DNA of 64,000 bases from Bin5 sp022821545 (GTDB taxonomy: Bacteria > Chloroflexota > Anaerolineae > Caldilineales > Caldilineaceae). A program made the position numbers and the translations under genes. This document shows, piece by piece, positions 32,448-40,642 of the stretch. The first letter of the stretch is position 1, and the number at the start of each line of letters is the position of its first letter. Under the pieces are notes generated by a model, which worked only from the letters and a program-made list of their open reading frames with translations, was not told the DNA's origin and ran no database searches. The DNA lies in NCBI GenBank assembly GCA_963664085.2, contig CAXXLO010000002.1, positions 1,736,001-1,800,000 of the forward strand, written 5' to 3'.

Positions 32448-33359
32448 TCAAGCCAGGCCCCCGTCAACGATTTCGTCCAACGTCGGATCGGCCGCCTTGG
32501 GCAGCTTGACGCTGTCCATACTCATCACCGCGTCAATGATGTTCAGCAAGAACCAGGCATCGGTCTCGCCCATCCTGAATACCTCCGGCTTCGCCCGCGC
32601 GGTGTCGCGCATGATGCCCAGCCCGTCCCGGTACGGGTCAAACGACACGATCTTCTCCAGCCGGACCCGGAAGCTCTTTCTGTTCCCCTTGAAATAGATA
32701 TGCTTGGTCGTGATGCCGAGAACGCCCGAGTCGGTATGCTGCATCGAGCTGGTTGCGACGGAGCGGCCGCGGAACGCGCCGGGCCGGATGTATACGCCCT
32801 TGGCCACGCGAAAGCTCACGCCCAGCGATCCCCCTCGAAACTCCCGCGTGGTCACCTCTTCCAGGTAATCGGCGCCGCCGAACATCCACAACAGCTCCTC
32901 ACTCTTCATGAGGTTGAAAGGCGGCCGCACCCGCCGCCGGTCGAACCGGGGCACGACCCCGTGCTCGCTCAGCGCGTTGAGCAGGTTCATCATCCTGAAC
33001 AGCGTAAAGTGCCCGCCGCCGTCGAGTTGATGGGCGCCGAGATTGTGCTGCACGCGGTAACGGTTAAGCGCCCGCTTCTCCTCGTTGGAGAGAAAGTGAT
33101 CATCCATCGCCGCCTCGACAGCCTGGCCCCAGCCGCGCGTCAGGGTCGCCGTCATCGCCGCCCCTGACGTGTCGATAAAGGAGGATGCCCCGATCGACCG
33201 CACACTGTCGGTCAGCCGGTCGACGTCAACCCCGTACAGCGCGGCATCCACACAGACCTTGCGAATACTCTCCAGCCCTCGCTCATGCGCTTCCGCGCAT
33301 GCCTTATGTTCCCTGCGCAGGAAGCCGGCAGACTTCCCGCAGTATCTGCAATCGCCCAT
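32448..33359 (-). CDS. Uncharacterised protein with N-terminal CxxC and PH-like C-terminal domain
   Basis: 303 residues from ATG 33359. The first residues, MGDCRYCGKSAGFLRREHKA followed by C, resemble a zinc-ribbon or treble-clef start. The middle is helical (VEAAMDDHFLSNEEKRALNR). The C-terminal third has beta-rich GVLGITTKHIYFKGNRKSFR and KIVSFDPYRDGLGI, a pattern seen in bacterial PH-like membrane-binding domains. A longer frame to 33467 exists but lacks a good start context. I do not know its function. Confidence 0.6.
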   Translation of the reverse strand: MGDCRYCGKSAGFLRREHKACAEAHERGLESIRKVCVDAALYGVDVDRLTDSVRSIGASSFIDTSGAAMTATLTRGWGQAVEAAMDDHFLSNEEKRALNRYRVQHNLGAHQLDGGGHFTLFRMMNLLNALSEHGVVPRFDRRRVRPPFNLMKSEELLWMFGGADYLEEVTTREFRGGSLGVSFRVAKGVYIRPGAFRGRSVATSSMQHTDSGVLGITTKHIYFKGNRKSFRVRLEKIVSFDPYRDGLGIMRDTARAKPEVFRMGETDAWFLLNIIDAVMSMDSVKLPKAADPTLDEIVDGGLA

Positions 33360-33501
33360 AATTGTCTCGCCTTGAGGTGTTGAACTTGTCTCAGCCACCG
33401 TCGATCCGGGCCACCGCCTAACTGCATCTCCCACAGTTCCCGCGGCAGGGTTCGCCATTACACCCATTTGAGCGTGACCAAGCCGTCACCGGTGGTCGGC
33501 G

Positions 33502-36486
33502 TCAAATTTGCGGCACCCCCGGCGACGCAAGTTCGGCGTCCGTACAGACCGGCAGATTCAGGCTCTGCAGGTGGCCGATCACCACTGTATTCAGGTGGGC
33601 CAACTCTGTTCCTTCGGGCAGACACAATAGATTGCCTCTGAGGTCCAGCACCCAAGGCCGCTTCAGGTTGGAGAGAACGCTTATACCCGGGATTGGACCG
33701 GTCAGTTGGTTGTAGCCGAGGTCCAGGTTTGTCAGGTTGGTGAGGGCACTCATATCCGGGAGGGTACCGGTCAGCTGGTTGTAACTGAGGCCCAGGCCTG
33801 TCATGTTGGCGAGAGCGTTTAAATCGGGGATAGGGCCGGTCAGCTGGTTGCCCGAGAGGTACATGCTTGTCAGATTGGTGAGAGTGCTCAAGTCCGGGAT
33901 GGTACCGCTTAGCTGGTTGCTCCTGAGGTCCAGACTCGTCAGGTAGGGAAGGACGTTCATGTCTGGAATTGTTCCGGTCAGCTGGTTGCCCCCGAGGTCC
34001 AAACTCGTCAGTTTAGTAAGGGCGCTCAAGTCCGGGATGGTACCGGTCAGCTGGTTACTCCCGAGGTCCAGGCTCGTCAGGTTGGTGAGAGCGCTCAGGT
34101 CGGGTATAGGTCCAGTCAGCAGGTTGTCCCCGAGGTCCAAGCTCGTCAGGTTAGTGTTAGCGTTCATATCCGGGATTGGGCCGCCCAACTGGTTGCGCCA
34201 GAGATCCAGCAGCTCTTTCAGATAGGCAAGAGCGCTCAGGTCGGGTATAGGTCCAGTCAACTGGTTGTCCCCTAGGTCCAGGCTTGTCAGGTGGGCGAGG
34301 GCGCTAATGTCCGGGATCGGCCCACTCAACCGGTTGCCATAGAGGATTAGGCTCGTCAGCCTGGTGAGAGCGCTCAGATCGGGGATCGGCCCGTTCAACC
34401 CATTCCATGGGAGGCGCAGTTCAGTTACGCGACCACTATCGTCCGTGACTACGCCGTACCAGATCGCGATCGGCGCATCGCTCAGCCAGTTGTCGTTGCT
34501 CCTCCAGTTGGCGCCGTCCGTTGCTTCATAGAACGCCACTAACGCGGCCCTCTCCTCGGGCAGGGTTGGTGGCACAAGTCTGGGCACGAAGCCGGCACAG
34601 AGTGGCAGATTCAGGCTCTCGAGGTGGGCGGCCACATCTTCATTTAAGATGGACAAGTCTGTGCCTTGAGGTAAACATAACTGATTGCATGTGAGGTCTA
34701 GAGGCATGTAATCGAGATCGCTCAGATCGGGGACAGGTCCGCTCAACCGGTTGTGACTGAGGTCCAGCCACCCCAGGTAAGTGAGGGCACTCAGGTCGGG
34801 GATCGGCCCGCTCAACCGGTTGTGGGCGAGTGATGCCTCTCCTAGATTAGTGAGAGCGCTCAGATCGGAGACTGGGCCGCTCAACTGGTTGGAGTCGAGG
34901 TAAAAATAAGCCAGGTTGGTGAGCGTGCTCAGATCGGGGATCGGTCCGCTCAGCTGATTTTCACTGAGGTCTAGCCACTCCAGATAGGAGAGTGCGCTCA
35001 GGTCGGGGATAGAGCCGCTCAACTGGTTTGAGCCGAGGCCCAGACTGTCCAGGTTGACGAGAGCGCTCAGGTCCGGGATAGTTCCGGTCAGTTGGTTTGA
35101 GCCGAGGTCCAAACTATTCAGATGGGTAAGGGCGCTAAGTTCGGGGATCGGCCCGCTCAACTGATTATAAGTGAGGTTCAGGTTCGTCAAGTTGGTGAGC
35201 GCGCTCAGGTCCGGGATCGGCCCGGTCAGCTGGTTGCGCGAGAGGTCCAGATCTGTCAGGTTGGTGAGCGTACCCAGATCGGGGATTGGTCCGCCTAACC
35301 CGTTAGAACTGAGGTCCAGGCTTGTCAGGTTGGCGAGGGCGCTCAGTTCAGGGATCGGCCCGCTCAACCCATTAGAGTTGAGGTCCAGGTTCGTCAGGTT
35401 GGTGAGAGCGCTCAGATCGGGAATCGGCCCTTTTAACCGGTTGTAAACGAGGTTCAGGCTTGTCAGGCTGGTGAGGGCGCTCAGATCAGGGATCGGCCCG
35501 CTTAACCAGTTGTAATAGAGGTCCAGGTATCTCAGGTTGGTGAGAGCGCCCAGATCGGGGATCGGCCCGCTCAACTGATTGCATTTGAGGTCTAGGTATC
35601 TCAGGCTGGTGAGAGCGTGCAGATCAGGAATAGAACCGCTCAACTGATTGTACTTGAGATCCAGATATCTCAGATTGGTGAGTGCGTGCAGATCAGGAAT
35701 AGAACCGCTCAATCCATTGTGCTTTCGGCCCAGACATCCCCAACTGGTGACAGGCCTCCGATCGGGGTTTGGCCCGCTCAAGTCCAGATATGTCAGGCTG
35801 GTGAGGGCGTTCAGGTCTGGGACTGTTCCGCTAAACTGGTTGGAGTTGAGGTCTAGGTACGCCAGGCTGGTTAGGGGGCTCAGTTCGGGGATTGCCCCGC
35901 TCAAACCGTTGGAGTTAAGGTCCAGGTGAACCAGGCTGAATAGCGCGCTCAGGTCTGGAACTGGGCCGCTCAACCCATTAGAACTGAGGTTGAGTTGTGT
36001 CAGGTTGGTAAGAGCATTCAGGTCTGGTATCGGTCCGCTCAACCCGTTGGAACTGAGGTTAAGATGTACCAGACTGGTGAGAGGACTCAGATCAGGGATT
36101 GGTCCGCTCAACTGGTTGGATTCGAGGGATAGATGCGTCAGATCAGTGAGTGCGCTCAGATCCGGGAGCAGCCCTCTCAATCCGTTATTCGCAAGGCGCA
36201 GTTCGGTCACCTGCCTCTGTTCATTCCTGACTACGCCGTACCAGGTCGCGATCGGTTCATCGCTCAGCCAGTTGTCGTTTCGCCTCCAGTTGGCGCCGCC
36301 GGTCGCCTCATAGAACGCTTCAAGAGCGGCCTTCTCTTCGCTCGCGGCCGGACCTGCAGGAGAGCCTGTTTGCGCCAGCGCTGCATTATCTGTGTGGAGT
36401 GAGAACGAAATCAACGCCGCGAAGATTGTGACCAGGGCAAGGATTCTCGGGGGTTTAGAGGTAGGTATAGATGTCCTGTATTTCAT
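33502..36486 (-). CDS. Very large secreted leucine-rich repeat protein with duplicated module
   Basis: 994 residues. A signal peptide (PPRILALVTIFAALISFSLH, cleavage near ALAQ) precedes a cap, ALEAFYEATGGANWRRND and NWLSDEPIATWYGVV. About 23 LRRs of ~23 residues (for example LSGPIPDLSALTNLTSLDLS) follow. A capping segment with LTCNQLCLPQGTDL ends block one. A second cap (ALVAFYEATDGANWRSND) near residue 650 starts block two, with about 13 repeats and a similar end (LRGNLLCLPEGTEL). ATG 36486 is preceded by AAAGGGG. It probably binds a surface ligand; the repeats carry no catalytic site. Confidence 0.85.
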   Translation of the reverse strand: MKYRTSIPTSKPPRILALVTIFAALISFSLHTDNAALAQTGSPAGPAASEEKAALEAFYEATGGANWRRNDNWLSDEPIATWYGVVRNEQRQVTELRLANNGLRGLLPDLSALTDLTHLSLESNQLSGPIPDLSPLTSLVHLNLSSNGLSGPIPDLNALTNLTQLNLSSNGLSGPVPDLSALFSLVHLDLNSNGLSGAIPELSPLTSLAYLDLNSNQFSGTVPDLNALTSLTYLDLSGPNPDRRPVTSWGCLGRKHNGLSGSIPDLHALTNLRYLDLKYNQLSGSIPDLHALTSLRYLDLKCNQLSGPIPDLGALTNLRYLDLYYNWLSGPIPDLSALTSLTSLNLVYNRLKGPIPDLSALTNLTNLDLNSNGLSGPIPELSALANLTSLDLSSNGLGGPIPDLGTLTNLTDLDLSRNQLTGPIPDLSALTNLTNLNLTYNQLSGPIPELSALTHLNSLDLGSNQLTGTIPDLSALVNLDSLGLGSNQLSGSIPDLSALSYLEWLDLSENQLSGPIPDLSTLTNLAYFYLDSNQLSGPVSDLSALTNLGEASLAHNRLSGPIPDLSALTYLGWLDLSHNRLSGPVPDLSDLDYMPLDLTCNQLCLPQGTDLSILNEDVAAHLESLNLPLCAGFVPRLVPPTLPEERAALVAFYEATDGANWRSNDNWLSDAPIAIWYGVVTDDSGRVTELRLPWNGLNGPIPDLSALTRLTSLILYGNRLSGPIPDISALAHLTSLDLGDNQLTGPIPDLSALAYLKELLDLWRNQLGGPIPDMNANTNLTSLDLGDNLLTGPIPDLSALTNLTSLDLGSNQLTGTIPDLSALTKLTSLDLGGNQLTGTIPDMNVLPYLTSLDLRSNQLSGTIPDLSTLTNLTSMYLSGNQLTGPIPDLNALANMTGLGLSYNQLTGTLPDMSALTNLTNLDLGYNQLTGPIPGISVLSNLKRPWVLDLRGNLLCLPEGTELAHLNTVVIGHLQSLNLPVCTDAELASPGVPQI

Positions 36487-36741
36487 TGCGGCCCCTTTCA
36501 AAATTCATGGACGCGAGCTTTTGCATTTCGGCTGGTAGCGGGTTTTGCCATTGGGGCCAACCGATAACAACAGACTGATGACGTACGGAAGATAACCGCA
36601 AAGTGTCAATCTGCGACGCTTCTTGCCTTTTACGTTGGACGTGTCCATGAGAGACACTTCCGAAGTTAAGTTTGCTGCATTTCGTTAGCTACTTGGGATC
36701 GTTGACATTTCGTTTGAGCCAGATCAATGTAGAAACAAAAA

Positions 36742-38270
36742 GGTAACTACTAAGCCTGATTGTTGTCAGGGATGAAGGGTTGGTCAAGGAAAGCGTTGTA
36801 GATGGCATCAATGGCGTTGAGGCCATGTTTACGCGCAGTGGAGATATAGGAGCGCAATGCACAGAAGATGTGTGCCCCGTCTTCAGTACGAAAGCAGCCG
36901 GAGACTTTCTGCTGGACTTTGATCATGCGTACATCGCGTTCGACCAGGTTGTTGTCAAAAGGGATGCGGAAGTCATACATGAAGGCTAAGACGCCGGCTT
37001 TATGTCTGTGCAAGCGGTCAAGCAGGTTTTTGGGCGGCGCCTGTTTGGGTCGGCCGATCGGTTTGGGTTTTGTCTTTGGCGGGGAAGGGTTGGCGGCAAA
37101 ACCCTGGGCAATGAGCGCATCGTACTCGGCCTCGTAGTAGGCCAAGCGGTGCGCGGGCAAGGCGGTGTGTCGTTGGGAGGTCGCCGCGACTTCGTCTTTG
37201 ATGTCGCACAACAAGCGCTTCATCTCTGCGGCCCATGCCTAGTCGTACTGTTCGACGATAAAGGCGAGGTCGCGCAGGTGATGGACGTTGCAGAAGCTAT
37301 GCTGACAGTCGCTAAACTTGAGGTAAGAGCGCCAGTAATCATGCAGAGCAACGCCCTTGTAATGGGGCAAGATGCCTCCGGCTCGCATGCCGATATGCCC
37401 GCGTTTGTCATGGACGTGGTACTGGGTCAGTTTTGCTGTGCTGGCCACGTGCAACCACCGCAACCGCCCTGCGACACGCATGCCGCTCTCATCGAAATGG
37501 ACGACAGGCGCAGCAACCAGTTGTTGACGAATCTGTTCCAGACTCGCTTGCGTACGGCTGGCAAGTTGGCGGGCGGCCGCGAGGACGACCGGCTCAGAAG
37601 GCGCATCCCCGTAGAGCGCAGTCAGCAACTCCCTGATGCGCGCCAGAGGGATGAACTGTTGGCTGTAGAGGTAGCAGGCGAGTGCTTTCAGACGCAGACC
37701 ATACTGGGTCGGCTGACTCACGTTGGCGGGAAACTCTCCCTTTACGCACACACCACAGCCAGGGCACTGCTTCACCTCTGCCTGATGCTCTGTCACTTCG
37801 ATGCGGGCAGGCGGGATGTCGAATACCTGCCGTTTCTCATGCCGCTGGGCAGCCACTGCCTCCAACTCTGTCTGGCAGTGCGGGCAATCCGTCAGCCGAT
37901 GCACGATGACATGGTCCGGTTCCGCCACCTGCATCAAGGTCCGTCCTTTGTGCCCGCGTTGCCCCCCGCGCGGCCGCTGGCCAGAGCGGCGCAGACTCTT
38001 GCGTTTGCCTTTCTTCAAACCATCGCTGCTCGGCGGCTTGCCGCTGTTGTGACTGTCTTTCGCCACTTGATCCTGCAACTGCTGAATCAACTCCTGTTGC
38101 TCAGTCATCTGCCGCTGCAAGATCAGGATTACACCGATCAAGCTCTCCTGGTCTAATTGCTTTAGTTGCTCTCGGTCCAGCTGTTCCAGTTTGCTCATGC
38201 TTCTTACTCTACATCATCCAAGACCAAACCCACATTAGCTCTGTTTCGTTACATAGGCTTAGTAGTTACC
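36742..38270 (-). mobile_element. IS66-family insertion sequence (ISBst12-like, transposase only), inactivated
   Basis: The element is bounded by perfect 16-bp terminal inverted repeats, GGTAACTACTAAGCCT at 36742-36757 and its complement at 38255-38270. It holds one IS66 TnpC-type gene and no tnpA or tnpB, as in the ISBst12 group. No 8-bp target duplication is visible beside either end (AACAAAAA versus CGAAAACT), so one flank may have been rearranged. The transposase is broken by a stop. The ~240 bases between the left end and the LRR gene hold no gene. Confidence 0.85.
36750..38198 (-). pseudogene. tnpC: IS66 transposase (tnpC) with in-frame TAG
   Basis: The frame reads from MSKLEQLDREQLKQLDQESL at 38198 to FIVEQYD, then TAG at 37239-37241. 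It resumes in the same frame with AWAAEMKRLLCDIKD and runs to a stop at 36750-36752 inside the left inverted repeat. The N-terminal helix, a zinc-finger-like region (DCPHCQTELEAV, KQCPGCGVC), the DDE residues in VVHFDESGMRV and ALHDYWRSYLKF, and the C-terminal NNLVERDVRMIKVQQKVSG with SYISTARKHG are all intact. A single nonsense change therefore kills a complete ~480-residue transposase. Confidence 0.93.
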
Positions 38271-38487
38271 CGAAAACTGAAAACTAAAAACCGCAATTCC
38301 GCGTAAGCCACACTACAGCCCCATGACGCTTTCTGCGGCATAATTGTCGTATGTAAAGTTGGCGATTCGTCTACAGACCAGGTGGAGATGCAAATATAAT
38401 GCATTGGTGCGCAGCGGCGCGGCGGAACTGGTGTTCACGATTAGCCAACCACAGTCGACCAGTGCTTTCACCCGAAGGGGGTATCCT

Positions 38488-39786
38488 ATGTTGAGGAATA
38501 GATGGATTCAGTTGGGCGGCCTGCTCATGATCGCTGCGATCATTCTGCTGGCCTGCGTTCCGATTGCATCGGAAGAAGCGCCGGCGCCGCCCGCGGCAGC
38601 GGCGGAATCCGACAGTAGCGAGGCAATGACGGCCGGTACCGACGACGACGATGGCGGCGGCAGCGACACCGGCGCGCAGGCGACCGCCAGCGTCAGCGCC
38701 GGCGTGCCGCAACTGAGCGGAGAACTGATCACCGACGGTGTTCCCCCCCCGTTCCGCACGCGCGGATTCTCTACCGACTTTTCACGAAGGACTGTGGAGT
38801 GGGACTCGATACTTTCCGGCGGCCCGCCCAAGGACGGTATTCCGGCGGTCGACAGTCCCGCGTTTGAGTCCCTGGCTGCCGGGGATGAGTGGCTGGAGGA
38901 CGTGGACCCGGTGATCCTGTTCAGCCACGGCGACCTGTCACGCGCCTACCCTCTCAGCATCCTGATCTGGCATGAAATCGTGAACGATGAAGTCGACGGC
39001 CAGCCGGTCTCGATCACTTTCTGCCCGCTGTGCAATGCCAGCATCGTCTTTGACCGCAACTTTGACGGCCAGGTCCTCGATTTCGGCACGACCGGGCGCC
39101 TGCGCAACAGCGATCTGATCATGTACGACCGTCAGACCGAAACCTGGTGGCAACAGTTCACGGGCGAAGGCATCGTCGGCAAGTATGCCGGCCAGCAGCT
39201 GAATTTCCTCACCAGCCAGGTCCTCTCCTGGAAGGATTTCAAAAACGCCCATCCCGATGGAGAAGTGCTGGCGCGGCCGAACATGCCCCGCAACTACGGA
39301 TACAACCCGTATGTGGGCTACGACAGCACATCCCGGCCCTTCCTCTTCCAGGGTACACCGGATTCACGCCTGGCGCCGGCCGAGCGTGTTCTCGGTCTGA
39401 CGACCGAGACGGAGGCCATCGCCTATCCCTTCCAGGCGCTGGAGGAGGCCGGAGTGGTTCATGACTCCTTCGGTGGGGTTGAGCTTGCGATTTTCCACAA
39501 AGCGGGGCTGGCCAGCGCGCTGGATAGTTCCCTGATCAGCCGGGGCCGCGACATCGGCGCCGTAGCAGTCTACGAACGCCAAATCGGGGATCAGCTCCTG
39601 ACCTTTTCTCCCAACGAGGATGGCACTTTCAGTGACGCCGAAACAGGCAGCGTCTGGGACATTCTGGGAGAGGCCGTCGAAGGTCCCCTGGCCGGAGAAA
39701 AGTTGACCCCGATCCTCCACTTCGATCACTTCTGGTTTGCCTGGGCGGCCTTCTTCCCGGCAACCGAGCTTTACACCGCGAGCTAA
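38488..39786 (+). CDS. DUF3179 domain lipoprotein
   Basis: 432 residues from ATG 38488, which has GGGGGT seven bases upstream; an upstream in-frame extension lacks coding character. A lipoprotein signal peptide (LLMIAAIILLACVP) is followed by an Ala/Glu/Asp/Gly-rich linker. The DUF3179 core follows, with RAYPLSILIWHEIVNDEVDG, VSITFCPLCNASIVFDRNFD, TTGRLRNSDLIMYDRQTETW and NFLTSQVLSWKDFKNAHPDG. The FCPLCNA cysteines are characteristic and may bind a metal or form a redox pair. The function of the family is unknown. Confidence 0.85.
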   Translation: MLRNRWIQLGGLLMIAAIILLACVPIASEEAPAPPAAAAESDSSEAMTAGTDDDDGGGSDTGAQATASVSAGVPQLSGELITDGVPPPFRTRGFSTDFSRRTVEWDSILSGGPPKDGIPAVDSPAFESLAAGDEWLEDVDPVILFSHGDLSRAYPLSILIWHEIVNDEVDGQPVSITFCPLCNASIVFDRNFDGQVLDFGTTGRLRNSDLIMYDRQTETWWQQFTGEGIVGKYAGQQLNFLTSQVLSWKDFKNAHPDGEVLARPNMPRNYGYNPYVGYDSTSRPFLFQGTPDSRLAPAERVLGLTTETEAIAYPFQALEEAGVVHDSFGGVELAIFHKAGLASALDSSLISRGRDIGAVAVYERQIGDQLLTFSPNEDGTFSDAETGSVWDILGEAVEGPLAGEKLTPILHFDHFWFAWAAFFPATELYTAS

Positions 39787-39835
39787 GTTCGGCGCCCAGT
39801 CGCCGGTGGCCAGCCCAGTCGCTGGCCGCCGGCCT

Positions 39836-40642
39836 TCAGGGCAGCCAGCAGCTTCCGGTCAAAGACAGCTCCTCAAAATTCAGAGGAGTGACGCCTGTCT
39901 GGTCGAGTCTCACCCGGTAGCGCCGCCAAGGAAAATAAAAGTATGTATACCCCCGCAGGCAGACCTGTGCCTGCGGCTTATCGACGTCGCCGAAGATGTC
40001 AGGTGCCTCCACCGGAACGTAACGAATGTCCTCCAGCGCCAGGCGGTGGACCCACAGTCCGGTTACTCCGTATGTTGATTCCGCGGCGCGTCGGGCATTG
40101 ACCGAAAGACGCAATTCATCGCCTGTTACATCGGCCGCTGGGGGACTGAAGTAGCGGGGCAGTAGGCCCCAGGACAGCAGGACGAACGTCACAAGAGACA
40201 GCAGCCGAAAACGAACGCCCCTCTCTCGGAGCTGGATCGCCTCGCTCAGAATTCGCCAGACGACCACACTCCCGAACAACAGCAGCCACAGCAGCAGCAG
40301 GTTCAGGAGAAAGTCGCCGATATAGATCTGAACCGTTCCCGCGGAAGAAAGTGTGCCGAAGGGAAGGGGGAAACCGAGGATGCCAGGGCAGAGGTCAAAA
40401 CATCCCGCGCTGTGGGGCGGGACGACGAATACGTAAAAGGCCCCCACGTTCAACAGCATGCTCAACAGAAGCGTGCCGGCAAAGACCGCGTACCAACGGC
40501 CCGTTTGCTGGGTCCACCAGATCACCAGCAAGGCGCCCAAAATGACGCCGGCAATCCCCAGGACCAGATGAGTGGCGCCAGCGAAATGTATCCAGCCTTC
40601 AGGCCGAATTGCCGCTGCTGCCGGCCACTGACCGCGCATCAT
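39836..40642 (-). CDS. Membrane protein of unknown function
   Basis: 268 residues with four membrane segments in the first ~170 (ATHLVLGIAGVILGALLVIW, YAVFAGTLLLSMLLNVGAFY, FLLNLLLLWLLLFGSVVVW and LLSLVTFVLLSWGLL). A soluble C-terminal part ends FEELSLTGSCWLP. I do not recognise a family. It is the last gene of a minus-strand group with two other membrane-anchored proteins; its ATG overlaps the end of the 832-residue gene by four bases. Confidence 0.6.
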   Translation of the reverse strand: MMRGQWPAAAAIRPEGWIHFAGATHLVLGIAGVILGALLVIWWTQQTGRWYAVFAGTLLLSMLLNVGAFYVFVVPPHSAGCFDLCPGILGFPLPFGTLSSAGTVQIYIGDFLLNLLLLWLLLFGSVVVWRILSEAIQLRERGVRFRLLSLVTFVLLSWGLLPRYFSPPAADVTGDELRLSVNARRAAESTYGVTGLWVHRLALEDIRYVPVEAPDIFGDVDKPQAQVCLRGYTYFYFPWRRYRVRLDQTGVTPLNFEELSLTGSCWLP

